64,000 bases of DNA from an uncultured Eubacteriales bacterium (GCA_900553805.1 USEU01000002.1:6840-70839), one strand, 5' to 3'; counted from the stretch's first letter, positions 50,954-60,541 are shown. Notes: generated by a model from the sequence alone, not told the origin. Numbers and translations: made by a program.

Positions 50954-51988
50954 CTATTCATAAGCACTGTAAGGCAGAAAATCGGAAAGCTCGATCAGTG
51001 CGTGATCCTGCTCCCCGCCATAGTCGGCGGTCACCAGCTTGGAATGAAGTGCGGCGCTGTCCACCGGGGCAGAGAAGAAGGTGATGGTCACCCTGGTGCC
51101 GCCTCCCTGGGGGCGGTCTACCAGCACCGCACCGCGGTGACGGGCGGCGGCATTTCGGATCAGCAGCATCCCCAGGCCGATCCCGTGCCGGGGATCCTCC
51201 ACAGTTGGCTCCCGCAGATAGCGGGTAAACAGAGTTGCCTGCTCCTGCTCGGTGATGCCGCCTCCGCTGTCGCTGACGGAAAAGCGGAACTGCTTCCCGT
51301 TGCGGTACAGTGCCAGCTGGATGTTTCCACCCTTGGGGGTGAATTTCAGGGCGTTGGAGATCATATTCAGCACCGCCCGTTCCATCATCTGACGGTCCAG
51401 GCAGCAGACGGCGGATTTCTCCAAGCCGGTAAAGCTGATCTGAACGCCGGTCTGTTCAGACAGCGTGATGGCTTTTTCGCCGATTTCCTGAAAAAGGGCA
51501 CCAACGTTCACGTGCTCCGGGCGGAACATGGGGCCGAAGCCCGCGGCATCGGACATGTTGCCTACAATGCGGAGCAGCTGGCACAGGCTGCGGTTCAGCT
51601 GACCGGTGACCGCGTCGCGCGCCATGTGCTGCGCGGCCAGCATGGCCCCGGCAAGAGGACCGCGCAGCTCCCGCGCGGCCAGGGCAAGCACCCGCAACTG
51701 CTCGCTTTCAAACTGCTGATCCAGAGTGAATACATCCTCCCGGCCAATGCGCACCACCGACGCGCCGAAGCGTTGGTCGTGGATAATCAGCGTGAGGTAG
51801 AGCATCCCGCCGGAGAACGCCGCGTAATCCTCGTTCCCGGATTCCAGAAGCGTCTGAATGGGAAGCCCCTCCCGCAAAAAAAGCTTTCGGGCAGCCTGGT
51901 TCAGCCGGGTAACGGCTCCATTTTCAATACAAAACGTAGGGTGGGGCATCAAGTCCAGCATTCCGATTTCCTCTGTTTGTTGTTCCAT
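50954..51988 (-). CDS. Soluble histidine-kinase-like protein lacking the phospho-acceptor His
   Basis: The 344-residue protein has no membrane helix. Residues about 8-90 look like a PAS domain (MPHPTFCIENGAVTRLNQAARKLFL). The helix that should carry HExxxP reads LAARELRGPLAGAM, with Arg106 where the phosphorylated His belongs. The ATPase domain looks intact: N box MMERAVLNMISNALKFTPKGG, G1 SDSGGGI, G2 HGIGLGMLLI. So it probably cannot autophosphorylate in the usual way and may act as a pseudokinase or nucleotide-dependent regulator. No response regulator is adjacent. GGAGG lies 6-7 bases before ATG 51988. Confidence 0.85.
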   Translation of the reverse strand: MEQQTEEIGMLDLMPHPTFCIENGAVTRLNQAARKLFLREGLPIQTLLESGNEDYAAFSGGMLYLTLIIHDQRFGASVVRIGREDVFTLDQQFESEQLRVLALAARELRGPLAGAMLAAQHMARDAVTGQLNRSLCQLLRIVGNMSDAAGFGPMFRPEHVNVGALFQEIGEKAITLSEQTGVQISFTGLEKSAVCCLDRQMMERAVLNMISNALKFTPKGGNIQLALYRNGKQFRFSVSDSGGGITEQEQATLFTRYLREPTVEDPRHGIGLGMLLIRNAAARHRGAVLVDRPQGGGTRVTITFFSAPVDSAALHSKLVTADYGGEQDHALIELSDFLPYSAYE

Positions 51989-52123
51989 GAGTCTCCTCCT
52001 GACAAAGATAGGATGTGCAGAACGCGGGAAATCTTTCCCGGCAAGTTTCGACGCTTGATTCTATTTTAACGGAAGCAAAGAAAAATAGCAAGGGCGAACA
52101 TAGAATTGTTGAGGTGAATTTGC

Positions 52124-52813
52124 ATGTCAATGCATGACGGACACAGAAAAAGGCTTCGCCAGCGTTTCCTGGAGGAGGGCCTGGATCATTTTACCGATGT
52201 CCAGGTGCTGGAACTGCTGCTGTTTTACTGCATTGCCAGGCAGGACACCAATCCCATCGCCCACAGGCTGCTGGAGCATTTCGGCTCGCTGTCCCGGGTG
52301 CTGGAAGCCCCGGTGGCAGAGCTGTGCAAGGTGGAGGGCGTGGGTGAAAACACCGCAATTTTCCTGCGCCTGGTCACCCAGGCAGGCGGTTTCTACCTGA
52401 AGGACCGGGCAGCGCAGACGAAGGTGCTGCCCACGCTGGAAAGCTGTGCCCAATTTTTGCAGCCCTATTTTTATGGGCAGAATGTGGAGACGGTGTATCT
52501 GCTCTGCCTGGACGCAAAATGCAAGCTCCTGTGCTGCAAGAAAATGTCCCAGGGGAATGTAAATTCCACCGAGGTATCCATTCGGAAAATCGTGGAAACG
52601 GCGCTGTCGGCCAATGCCTCCAGCGTCCTTCTGGCTCATAATCACCCCGGCGGTATCGCCATCCCGTCCTACGCGGACATCCGCACCACCTTGAACGTGG
52701 CCTCCGCGTTGCAGGCGGTGGATGTGCATTTTATAGACCATCTGGTAATTTGCGACGATGATTACGTGTCGCTGATGCAGTCCGGCTACTTGAGATCGGA
52801 CGTGGAGGAATAA
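52124..52813 (+). CDS. radC: RadC/JAMM-domain protein
   Basis: The 229-residue protein has a helix-hairpin-helix part ([17 protein letters not shown], about residues 65-82) and a C-terminal JAMM metallo-domain with a conserved Glu region and HNHPGG...S...D. It reads [44 protein letters not shown]. RadC was once linked to repair; its true activity is uncertain. It is followed after one base by uvrB, so both are co-transcribed. GAGGTG lies 8 bases before ATG 52124. Confidence 0.93.
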   Translation: MSMHDGHRKRLRQRFLEEGLDHFTDVQVLELLLFYCIARQDTNPIAHRLLEHFGSLSRVLEAPVAELCKVEGVGENTAIFLRLVTQAGGFYLKDRAAQTKVLPTLESCAQFLQPYFYGQNVETVYLLCLDAKCKLLCCKKMSQGNVNSTEVSIRKIVETALSANASSVLLAHNHPGGIAIPSYADIRTTLNVASALQAVDVHFIDHLVICDDDYVSLMQSGYLRSDVEE

Positions 52814-52814
52814 A

Positions 52815-54782
52815 ATGGATCAATTCAAACTTGTATCGGAATACAAGCCCTCCGGCGACCAGCCGGAGGCAATCGAGGCGCTGACCCGGGGAGTGAATCT
52901 GGGCCTGCGGGAGCAGACCCTGCTGGGTGTTACCGGCTCCGGCAAGACCTTCACTATGGCGTCCGTGATTGCAAAGCTGAACCGTCCGACCCTGGTGCTG
53001 GCCCACAATAAGACGCTGGCCGCCCAGCTGTGCTCGGAATTCCGGGAGTTTTTCCCGGAGAACGCGGTGGAATACTTTATTTCCTACTATGATTACTACC
53101 AGCCGGAGGCATATATTGCCCATACCGACACCTATATTGAAAAGGACTCCTCCGTGAACGAGGAGATCGACCGCCTCCGCCACTCCGCTACCTCCGCGCT
53201 GTTTGAGCGACGGGATGTGATCGTGGTGGCCTCGGTGAGCTGCCTGTACGGCCTGGGCGACCCCATCGACTATAAGAGCATGGTGGTGTCCCTGCGCGTC
53301 GGACAGGAGCACCCCTTGGATCAGATACTGAAAAAGCTGACCGAGATCCGCTATGAGCGCAACGACCTGGATTTTTCCCGCAACAAGTTCCGGGTCCGGG
53401 GAGATACGCTGGAGGTCTACCCGGCCTATTGGTCCGGCCGTGCCATCCGCATTGAGTTCTTTGGGGACGAGGTCGACCGCATCAGCGAGATTAATGCCGT
53501 GTCCGGCCTGACGGAACGGTATGTGGACCATGTGGCCATTTACCCCGCCAGCCATTATGTGGCCTCAAAGGAGAAGCTGCAGCGGGCCATGCTGGAGATC
53601 CAGCGCGAATGCGACCAGCAGGTGCAGTTCTTCCGGGACAATAACAAGCTGATCGAGGCGCAGCGCATTGCCCAGCGGACGGCCTACGACCTGGAAATGC
53701 TGACGGAGATTGGTTTTTGCAGCGGCATTGAAAACTACTCCCGGGTCATTCAGGGCAGAGCGCCGGGCACGCCGCCGACCACCCTGCTGGACTATTTCCC
53801 CAAGGATTTCCTGATGTTCATCGATGAGAGCCACGTGACGCTGCCCCAGTGCCGGGCCATGTACGCCGGCGACCGAAGCCGTAAGGACGCGCTGGTGAAC
53901 TACGGTTTCCGGCTTCCCTCCGCCTATGACAACCGCCCTCTGAACTTCGGAGAATTTGACCAGAAGATCAATCAGGTGATCTATGTCTCCGCTACGCCGG
54001 GAGAATATGAGCGCAGCCGCTCCGGGCAGATCGTGGAGCAGGTGATCCGCCCCACAGGCCTGCTGGACCCGGTGGTGGAGGTGCGGCCCATCGACGGCCA
54101 GATCGACGACCTGATCGGGGAGATCAATGCCCGTACCGCCCGGGAGGAGCGGGTGCTGGTGACCACCCTGACCAAGAAAATGGCAGAGGACCTGACGGTC
54201 TACCTGACCAAGGCCGGCATTCGGGTGCGTTATATGCACTCTGATATCGGGGCAATGGAGCGGATGGAGATCATCCGGGATCTGCGTATGGCCAAATTCG
54301 ATGTGCTGGTGGGCATCAACCTGCTGCGCGAGGGCCTTGACCTGCCGGAGGTCAGTCTGGTTGCCATCCTGGACGCGGATAAGGAGGGCTTCCTGCGCAG
54401 CGAGACCAGCCTGATCCAGACCATCGGACGGGCGGCAAGAAACGCGGAGGGGAAGGTAATCATGTATGCCGATACGGTCACACCCTCTATGCGCCTGGCC
54501 CTGGACGAGACGGCCCGCCGCCGGGATATCCAGAACAGCTATAATAAGGCCCACGGCATTGAACCCAAGACGGTCATCAAATCCGTCCGCGACCTGATCG
54601 AGATATCCTCTCCCACTGCGGAGCGGAAGGGCAGGACCGGCGTAAAGATGACCAAGGCAGAGAAGGAAAAGGAAATTGCCCGCCTGGAAAAGCAGATGAA
54701 GGAAGCGGCCAAGATGATGGAGTACGAGTATGCCGCCGTTCTGCGTGACCAGATCATCGAGCTGCGGGGCAACGGATTATAA
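52815..54782 (+). CDS. uvrB: Excinuclease ABC subunit UvrB
   Basis: UvrB verifies DNA damage and positions UvrC. The 655-residue protein has Walker [13 protein letters not shown] near residue 40, the DNA-threading beta-hairpin region [23 protein letters not shown], the helicase motifs [32 protein letters not shown] and QTIGRAARN, and a C-terminal UVR motif ([28 protein letters not shown]) for UvrC binding. The ATG follows the radC stop by one base; GGAGG in the radC end serves as ribosome binding site. Confidence 0.97.
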   Translation: MDQFKLVSEYKPSGDQPEAIEALTRGVNLGLREQTLLGVTGSGKTFTMASVIAKLNRPTLVLAHNKTLAAQLCSEFREFFPENAVEYFISYYDYYQPEAYIAHTDTYIEKDSSVNEEIDRLRHSATSALFERRDVIVVASVSCLYGLGDPIDYKSMVVSLRVGQEHPLDQILKKLTEIRYERNDLDFSRNKFRVRGDTLEVYPAYWSGRAIRIEFFGDEVDRISEINAVSGLTERYVDHVAIYPASHYVASKEKLQRAMLEIQRECDQQVQFFRDNNKLIEAQRIAQRTAYDLEMLTEIGFCSGIENYSRVIQGRAPGTPPTTLLDYFPKDFLMFIDESHVTLPQCRAMYAGDRSRKDALVNYGFRLPSAYDNRPLNFGEFDQKINQVIYVSATPGEYERSRSGQIVEQVIRPTGLLDPVVEVRPIDGQIDDLIGEINARTAREERVLVTTLTKKMAEDLTVYLTKAGIRVRYMHSDIGAMERMEIIRDLRMAKFDVLVGINLLREGLDLPEVSLVAILDADKEGFLRSETSLIQTIGRAARNAEGKVIMYADTVTPSMRLALDETARRRDIQNSYNKAHGIEPKTVIKSVRDLIEISSPTAERKGRTGVKMTKAEKEKEIARLEKQMKEAAKMMEYEYAAVLRDQIIELRGNGL

Positions 54783-54951
54783 TTATGGCAACACCGCGCA
54801 ATTGTGTCTGCGAGCCGCAGCCGTCTTTTTGCCCCACTGCTTCAGTTTGAAAAACGAGAAATACATACAGTATTCCTTCGTTTTCCAAACTTTGAATTGA
54901 GCCAAAAATCCAGGCTGGGGCTTCTTGCCAAATTGTGCGGTGTTGCCATAA
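54783..54951. mobile_element. MITE-like inverted-repeat element, 169 bp
   Basis: The left end TTATGGCAACACCGCGCAATT and the inverted right end match in 20 of 21 positions. The inner part is also palindromic: AGTTTGAAAAACGAGAAATAC is nearly complementary to the segment at about 54873-54894, so the whole element folds into one long hairpin. TA flanks TGGCAACACC at both ends, consistent with a TA target as in IS630/mariner-type elements. It has no ORF and sits exactly between the uvrB stop and the MATE ribosome binding site. Confidence 0.7.
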
Positions 54952-54970
54952 AAAAGAAGAGAGGTAACAT

Positions 54971-56374
54971 ATGCAAAAGATCAAGTCAGTCGATCCCGGA
55001 TTCCGCAGCCAGATGTATAAGCTGCTGATCCCACTGGTCATTCAGAATTTGCTGAACGCGGCGGTCAGCTCGTCGGACGTGGTGATGCTGAACTATGTCA
55101 GCCAGTCGTCCATTTCTGCGGTGTCTCTGGCGGCAAATTATGCCCAGGTGCTGGGCAGCGTGTTTTACGGCCTGGGCACCGGCGCGACGCTGCTGTGCGC
55201 CCAGTATTATGGGAAAAAGGACTTCCGGGCCATCCAGGCGGTACAGGGCATTGCCCTGCGCTTCTCCATGGCGATTTCGGCGGTTTTTGCGCTGGCGGCC
55301 TTCACGGTGCCGCAGGTGCTGATGCGCCTGTTTACCAATGATGCAGAGCTGATCTCCATCGGCGCGGGGTATCTGCGGATCATGGGAATAACCTATCTGT
55401 GCTGGGGCATCATAGAGGTATACATGTCGGTGCTGCGCAGCATCGGCCGGGTGACCATCTGTCTGGCGCTGAATATAATGACCTTCTTCCTGAACATTGC
55501 GCTGAATGCGGTGTTCATCTTCGGCCTGCTTGGTGCGCCTAAGCTGGGTGCGGTGGGTGTTGCCATTGCCACTGCCGCCTCCAGAGTGGTGGAGCTGGTG
55601 GGCAGCTTTGTGGTTTCGGCCTTTTCAAAGGACGTGAAGCTGAAGCTTTCAGAGGTGCTCCGCCGGAATAAGGTGCTTACCGGCGACTTTGTCCGCCTGG
55701 CGCTTCCGGCTCTGGGCAACGACGTATCCTGGGGCGTGGCGTTCTCCATGTACTCTGTGATCCTGGGGCACTTGGGCAATGATGCGGTGGCGGCCAATTC
55801 CATTGTGGTGGTCATCCGCAACCTGACTACCACCTTCTGCTTCGCCGTTGCCGGGGCAGGCGGGATCCTGCTTGGGAACGTAATGGGCACCGGCGACCTG
55901 GACAAGGCGAAGAAGTACGCCTCCGAGGTCATGAAGATGACGGTATTTTCCGGCGCGGTGGGCGGTGTTGTCCTGATTGCAGCCATTCCGCTGGTGCTTC
56001 GCTTTGCCTCCGCCAGCCTGTCGGACACGGCTATGGGCTACCTGAGAGTGATGCTGTGGATCAATTCCTATTACATCATGGGCGCTGCGGTCAATACCTC
56101 GCTGATCGCGGGCGTGTTCCGGGCGGGGGGAGATACCCGCTTCGGCCTGATCTGCGACTCCATCGATATGTGGTGCTACGCGGTGCCGATGGGCTTCCTG
56201 GCTGCTTTTGTACTGAAGCTTCCGGTGCTGTGGGTGTATTTTCTGCTGTGCACGGATGAATTTGTAAAGTGGCCCTGGGTGCTGCGCCACTACCGCAGCG
56301 GCGCGTGGGCAAAGAATATCACCCGGGAGGGCCTGTTCAGTGAAGAGGAGAACGCTTCCTTAAGTAAATCTTAA
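54971..56374 (+). CDS. MATE family efflux transporter
   Basis: A 467-residue protein with twelve hydrophobic helices in two similar halves, starting QMYKLLIPLVIQNLLNAAVSSSDVVMLNYVSQSSISAVSLA, the typical MATE helix 1-2 region, with LGTGATLLCAQYYGKKD and SNEA-free second-half equivalents (GAGGILLGNVMGTGDLDKAKKYASEVMK). It exports drugs or metabolites by Na+ or H+ antiport; substrate unknown. AGAGAGG lies 6 bases before the ATG, just after the MITE-like element, which may influence its expression. Confidence 0.92.
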   Translation: MQKIKSVDPGFRSQMYKLLIPLVIQNLLNAAVSSSDVVMLNYVSQSSISAVSLAANYAQVLGSVFYGLGTGATLLCAQYYGKKDFRAIQAVQGIALRFSMAISAVFALAAFTVPQVLMRLFTNDAELISIGAGYLRIMGITYLCWGIIEVYMSVLRSIGRVTICLALNIMTFFLNIALNAVFIFGLLGAPKLGAVGVAIATAASRVVELVGSFVVSAFSKDVKLKLSEVLRRNKVLTGDFVRLALPALGNDVSWGVAFSMYSVILGHLGNDAVAANSIVVVIRNLTTTFCFAVAGAGGILLGNVMGTGDLDKAKKYASEVMKMTVFSGAVGGVVLIAAIPLVLRFASASLSDTAMGYLRVMLWINSYYIMGAAVNTSLIAGVFRAGGDTRFGLICDSIDMWCYAVPMGFLAAFVLKLPVLWVYFLLCTDEFVKWPWVLRHYRSGAWAKNITREGLFSEEENASLSKS

Positions 56375-56409
56375 CAGGCACGAATTTTGAGGTTTTATGT
56401 CAATTCCAC

Positions 56410-56438
56410 TTGCTTTTTTCTCACGGCAATGATAGAAT
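56410..56438 (+). promoter_or_regulatory. Promoter of the deacetylase-like membrane protein gene
   Basis: TTGCTT (56410-56415) and TAGAAT (56433-56438), 17-base spacer. Confidence 0.6.
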
Positions 56439-56473
56439 GTTATTGACATTACCATAAAGGTAGGGGACTAGCG

Positions 56474-58441
56474 ATGGATAAGAATGATTTCGATCTCGAT
56501 ATCGATTTTGAAGAAGAATATGGCTTCGATCCCAAGGATTTCCTGTCGGAGGATGACGATTTCGATTATTCCGATATCCTGGATGAGGATGATCCTACGG
56601 AGGATATGGACGCCACAAAAGCCTACCATTTTGATCAGACGCCCGACCAGAACGCGGACGACAATATAAGCGATGCCGATGAGGACCTGGCTGCCGATTT
56701 CCCGGAGCATCCCGATCACGACGATGAGCAGCAGGATTACCCCGACGAGGAAGCCCCCCAGGCTTATGATGCTCCCGAAGAAGAGCAGGACGGCCAGGAG
56801 TATGACATTGAGGAATACGACGAGGAGCCGGAGCAGGGTACCAAGAAAAAGGGCGGCCTGAAGCTTCCCAAGCTGGGCGGCAAGGGAAAATCAAAGAAGG
56901 CAAAGAGCAAAGCCTCTGACCCGGTGAAAAAGAGCGTGTTTTCCAAGCTGCTGGATATGTATATGGAGCCGGTCACCCGGTATAAAGAGGAAAGTGAGGT
57001 CCTGGACCCCCTGGATCCCCGGTATATCCGCCGGAGAAAGCGGGAGAAAAAACGCATCTTCAAGGAGGTATATCTGCCTGCCATCATTGCGGGCCTGGCA
57101 TTGCTTCTGATCCTCAGCTTCATCGTAGGTTCTGTTTCCAATGCGCTGACCGTGAAGAAAAACAAGGATTCCGCCGCTCAGGTGGAGGCGCAGCAGCAGG
57201 CCAGCGCCGCCGATGCCGCTGAGGTGGAATTCAAACGGACGATGGCCCAGGTGGAAAGCCTGGTAACGGGTTACGATTATCAGGGCGCGATCGACCTGCT
57301 GAACGAATACCTGAACGGCTACAACGGAAGCAACAATACCTTCCGGGAGCAGGCGGTGGCCAAGCAGGCGGCGCTTGTCAACGAGCAGAATCAGCTGGTG
57401 GAGCTGAAAGACGTTACCACCATTCCCAATCTGTCTTTCCATGTGCTGATGGCGGATGCCTCCCGGGCCTGCAACAAGGATGTATCCGGCGCGGATATGG
57501 CGGGCCTTTACAATAAGAACTTTGTCTCCGTGGAGGAGTTCAGCCGCATCCTGAATCAGCTTTACAGCTCCAATTATGTGCTGGTGGACTTTGACAGCTT
57601 CGTTTACAAAGCCACTGGCGTGGACGGCAATGATGAGTTCGGCGCCAAGTCCATCTACCTGCCCCAGGGCAAGAAGCCGGTGATGATCACCGAGACCATG
57701 GTCAACTATTTCGAGTATATGGTCGACCCGGATAAGGACGGCACGCTGGACGGCACGGGCCATGGCTTTGCCAACAAGCTGGTGCTGGATGAAAACGGCG
57801 ACATCAAGGCCGCCTATGTGGATGCCAACGGCCAGAGCCTGGTGGGTAACTACGACCTGGTGCCTGTGCTGGAGAGCTTCATTCAGGAGCATCCTGATTT
57901 CGTCTACCAGGGTGCCAGAGCTATCCTGGCGGTCTCCGGCACCGAAGGCGTGTTTGGCTACCGCACCAATACCTCCTATGTTTCCCGCTTCGGTCAGGCG
58001 TTCTATGACAACGAGGTGATCGAGGCCAAGAAGGTGGTCGCCGCTCTGCGGGAGAAAGGCTACACCATCGCCAGCTACACTTACAGCAACCAGGCCTACC
58101 GCAGCATGACCACCCTGCAGATCCAGGCGGAGGTCACCAACTGGACGAATCAGATCACTCCTGTGCTGGGCGAGGTAGACACCATGGTCTTTGCCCGCGC
58201 CAGTGATATTGAATCCTATTCCGGCACCACCTTCGATGTGCTGTACAGGAGCGGCATCCGCTACTTCCTGAACAGCGGCTCCTCTCCCAGAGTGGATATC
58301 AATAAGACCTTTGTCCGCCAGACCCGTCTGATGGTCACCGGCGAGACGCTGGCCTGGTATTCCAGTCAGTTCACCAGCTACTTCGACAGCAACGTGGTCC
58401 TGGATCTGACCACCCGCGGCGGCATGCCCGCAAAGTCCTAA
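56474..58441 (+). CDS. Membrane-anchored polysaccharide-deacetylase-like protein with acidic cytoplasmic tail
   Basis: Residues 1-125 are extremely acidic and low-complexity (MDKNDFDLDIDFEEEYGFD...), then a Lys-rich patch, a membrane helix at about 200-222, a helical linker, and an outer domain from about 310 on. That domain has a NodB-like pattern (PNLSFHVLMADASRACNK, NFVSVEEFSRILNQLYSSNYVLVDFDSF, PVMITETMVNYFEYM, YTIASYTYSNQAYRS). The metal-binding D-D-H-H set of active deacetylases is not evident: for example, TETMVNYF stands where TFDDG is expected. It may be a catalytically altered or glycan-binding relative. Architecture (acidic tail, one helix, outer domain) parallels the VanW protein at 40532. 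Confidence 0.7.
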   Translation: MDKNDFDLDIDFEEEYGFDPKDFLSEDDDFDYSDILDEDDPTEDMDATKAYHFDQTPDQNADDNISDADEDLAADFPEHPDHDDEQQDYPDEEAPQAYDAPEEEQDGQEYDIEEYDEEPEQGTKKKGGLKLPKLGGKGKSKKAKSKASDPVKKSVFSKLLDMYMEPVTRYKEESEVLDPLDPRYIRRRKREKKRIFKEVYLPAIIAGLALLLILSFIVGSVSNALTVKKNKDSAAQVEAQQQASAADAAEVEFKRTMAQVESLVTGYDYQGAIDLLNEYLNGYNGSNNTFREQAVAKQAALVNEQNQLVELKDVTTIPNLSFHVLMADASRACNKDVSGADMAGLYNKNFVSVEEFSRILNQLYSSNYVLVDFDSFVYKATGVDGNDEFGAKSIYLPQGKKPVMITETMVNYFEYMVDPDKDGTLDGTGHGFANKLVLDENGDIKAAYVDANGQSLVGNYDLVPVLESFIQEHPDFVYQGARAILAVSGTEGVFGYRTNTSYVSRFGQAFYDNEVIEAKKVVAALREKGYTIASYTYSNQAYRSMTTLQIQAEVTNWTNQITPVLGEVDTMVFARASDIESYSGTTFDVLYRSGIRYFLNSGSSPRVDINKTFVRQTRLMVTGETLAWYSSQFTSYFDSNVVLDLTTRGGMPAKS

Positions 58442-58525
58442 GGAACCTTTGAATAAATCGTCTGCGGCATGGGAAAAAAATTCCCCGCTGCCAGCTCTTG
58501 CCGATTTGATCAGAGCTTCCCTAAC
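58439..58525. repeat. Second small imperfect palindromic element (~87 bp)
   Basis: AAGGAACCTTTGAATAAATCG at the left and the inverted right end (TAGGGAAGCTCTGATCAAATCG region, 58502-58525) agree at about 15 of 20 positions. Inside is a stem GGCATGGGAA/TTCCC...TGCC. It starts at the stop codon of the preceding gene. It could be a degenerate MITE or a repeated extragenic palindrome. Confidence 0.45.
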
Positions 58526-58535
58526 ACGGTATCAG

Positions 58536-58566
58536 AATGCGCCGGGATATTTCCCGGCGCATTTTT
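58536..58566 (+). terminator. Intrinsic terminator
   Basis: AATGCGCCGGGA pairs with TCCCGGCGCATT (58552-58563), followed by TTT; it lies between the deacetylase-like gene and the DUF1653 gene. Confidence 0.8.
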
Positions 58567-58583
58567 AAGGAGTGAAATTTGAA

Positions 58584-58814
58584 ATGACGCAGATCGAGCC
58601 GGGCATTTACCGGCACTTTAAGGGAAATGAATACGAGGTCCTCTTCCTGGCGACCCATTCGGAGACGCGGGAGACGATGGTCGTCTATCGTGCGCTGTAT
58701 GGGGAGCGGGGACTGTGGGTGCGTCCGGCATCCATGTGGACAGAGCAGATAGAGCGAGACGGCTATTCCGGCCCTCGGTTTTATCCCATCAAAAAAGAGG
58801 AAGTGCAGGAATGA
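58584..58814 (+). CDS. DUF1653 family protein, 76 aa
   Basis: The small protein reads PGIYRHFKGNEYEVLFLATHSETRETMVVYRALYGERGLWVRPASMW...RF, matching the DUF1653 pattern G-Y-R-H-K-G-Y-V, HSET, VVYR-LYG, WVRP and RF. The family has no known function; its compact beta fold suggests a binding module. ATG 58584 follows AAGGAG by 9 bases; the GTG at 58572 is too close to that site. It overlaps the next gene as ATGA. Confidence 0.88.
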   Translation: MTQIEPGIYRHFKGNEYEVLFLATHSETRETMVVYRALYGERGLWVRPASMWTEQIERDGYSGPRFYPIKKEEVQE

Positions 58815-59605
58815 ATCAGGTGGTTGTGATTACCGGCGGCAGCAGCGGCATCGGGCTGGCCACGGCCCGCGCCTTTCGCGCCAGAGGAGACAGGGTATAC
58901 GAGCTGAGCCGACGGGACACGGTACATAACGACGGCATTGTCCACATTTCGGCGGATGTGACCCGTGAGGAAGCGGTCAGCGCTGCCCTTCGGCAGGTGG
59001 CTGAAGCAGAGGAACGGGTGGATATCCTTGTGTGTAATGCCGGCTTCGGTATCTCCGGGGCGGCGGAATTTACCGGCAATGGGGATGCCAAGCGTCTGCT
59101 GGAGGTAAACCTGTTCGGCGCAGTAAACGCCGTCAAGGCAACCCTGCCCATTATGCGCGCCCAGCGCGGCGGAAAGATCATCTGCATCAGCTCCATTGCG
59201 GGGCTGGTGTCCATCCCGTTTCAGACGTGGTATTCTGTGTCCAAGGCGGCAGTTCTTTCCTATGCAGCCGCGCTGCGGGAGGAGGTCCGTCCCTTTGGCA
59301 TCCAGGTCTGCGCTATTCTGCCGGGGGATATCCGCTCCGGCTTTACCGGCAGCCGGGAAAAGTCCCCGGTGGGCGACGATGTTTACGGCGGCCGTATCGC
59401 CCGCTCCGTTGCCGTGATGGAGCATGACGAGCAGACCGGCATGACGGCGGAGGACGCGGCAAGGACGATCGTCCGCATCGCGGCCAAGCGGCGCGTCAAG
59501 CCCAGCTATGCCATTGGGCTGCAATACAAGGCCGTAACGGTCCTGGACCGCATTCTGCCCGGCCGTCTGGTCAGCTGGATCGTTGGAAGGATTTATGCAA
59601 AATAG
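58811..59605 (+). CDS. Short-chain dehydrogenase/reductase (SDR)
   Basis: A 264-residue classical SDR: NAD(P) loop ITGGSSGIGLATARAF, NAG motif VCNAGFGISG, catalytic Ser in IICISSIAGLVS, and Y-x3-K in WYSVSKAAV. An Arg after the loop and the length suggest an NADP-using oxidoreductase acting on a lipid, sugar or ketone; the substrate is unknown. It is translationally coupled to the DUF1653 gene. Confidence 0.92.
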   Translation: MNQVVVITGGSSGIGLATARAFRARGDRVYELSRRDTVHNDGIVHISADVTREEAVSAALRQVAEAEERVDILVCNAGFGISGAAEFTGNGDAKRLLEVNLFGAVNAVKATLPIMRAQRGGKIICISSIAGLVSIPFQTWYSVSKAAVLSYAAALREEVRPFGIQVCAILPGDIRSGFTGSREKSPVGDDVYGGRIARSVAVMEHDEQTGMTAEDAARTIVRIAAKRRVKPSYAIGLQYKAVTVLDRILPGRLVSWIVGRIYAK

Positions 59606-59611
59606 GCGAGG

Positions 59612-59640
59612 TTGCGCTTTTTGCGTTTCTGTGCTATCAT
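59612..59640 (+). promoter_or_regulatory. rpe promoter
   Basis: TTGCGC (59612-59617) and TATCAT (59635-59640), 17-base spacer. Confidence 0.55.
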
Positions 59641-59679
59641 AACAGAAATTCTATTGCGTTTTGTTGAAGGGAGAGCAAC

Positions 59680-60330
59680 ATGGCAAAGGTATCGCCATCC
59701 ATCCTGGCGGCGGATTTTGCGAATCTGGAGCGGGATATTCACGAGATCGAGAAAAGCGGCGCGGATTGGATCCATGTGGATGTGATGGACGGCTCGTTCG
59801 TCCCCAACCTGTCCCTGGGGTTCCCCGTGCTGCAGGCCATGCGGAGAGTGACCGGCATGACCCTGGACGTGCATCTGATGATCCAGCAGCCCATCCGCTA
59901 TGTGGAGCGCTTCATTGCGGCTGGGGCAGACTGGCTCACCGTCCATATTGAGGCAGACACCCGGGAAAACACGCTGGAGGCGCTGAAAAAAATCCGCTCC
60001 CTGGGCTGCAAGGCGGGTATTTCCCTGAAGCCCGGCACCCCGGCGGAGGAGGCGCTGCCCTACTTTTCCCTGTGTGACCTGATTCTGGTCATGACCGTCC
60101 AGCCCGGCTTCGGCGGCCAGAAATTCATGGAGGACATGATGCCCAAGCTTGCGGCTCTGCGCCGCGCGCTGGATGAGGTAAATCCCGGCTGCCTGCTTTC
60201 CGTGGACGGTGGCATCGATACGCATACCGCGCCCATTTGCAAGCGCAGCGGCGCGGGCATCCTGGTCACCGGTTCCGCCTTCTTCCGCGCGCCGGATCGG
60301 GCAGCCTATGTTCGGCAATTGCAGGAGTAA
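59680..60330 (+). CDS. rpe: Ribulose-phosphate 3-epimerase
   Basis: The enzyme interconverts ribulose 5-phosphate and xylulose 5-phosphate in the pentose phosphate pathway. The 216-residue TIM barrel has KVSPSILAADFANLERDI, the metal site HVDVMDGSFVPNLSLG, LDVHLMIQQP, MTVQPGFGGQKFM, and SVDGGIDTHTAP. Length is normal. AAGGGAG lies 6 bases before the ATG. Confidence 0.96.
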   Translation: MAKVSPSILAADFANLERDIHEIEKSGADWIHVDVMDGSFVPNLSLGFPVLQAMRRVTGMTLDVHLMIQQPIRYVERFIAAGADWLTVHIEADTRENTLEALKKIRSLGCKAGISLKPGTPAEEALPYFSLCDLILVMTVQPGFGGQKFMEDMMPKLAALRRALDEVNPGCLLSVDGGIDTHTAPICKRSGAGILVTGSAFFRAPDRAAYVRQLQE

Positions 60331-60407
60331 GCGACAGGCTGCCCATTTTGTCAAAGCGGACATCGTTCCCCCGCGTGTTTTTTGTTGGGAATGTTTTGCC
60401 CGTGTAA

Positions 60408-60436
60408 TTGACAATTCCCTGCATAGAATGTATAAT
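60408..60436 (+). promoter_or_regulatory. Consensus promoter of the IscU-like/GGGtGRT operon
   Basis: A perfect TTGACA (60408-60413), 17 bases, and TATAAT (60431-60436). Together with strong codon bias downstream this suggests high expression. Confidence 0.8.
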
Positions 60437-60541
60437 ATATGCGGAAATTGCGGCGAATCGGGTTCCCTGCTTCCGCTGTGCGGTTTCTGAAATGTTAATC
60501 TGAAGGCGGAAAACCGCCTTTTGAAAGAAAGGAAATTTGCC

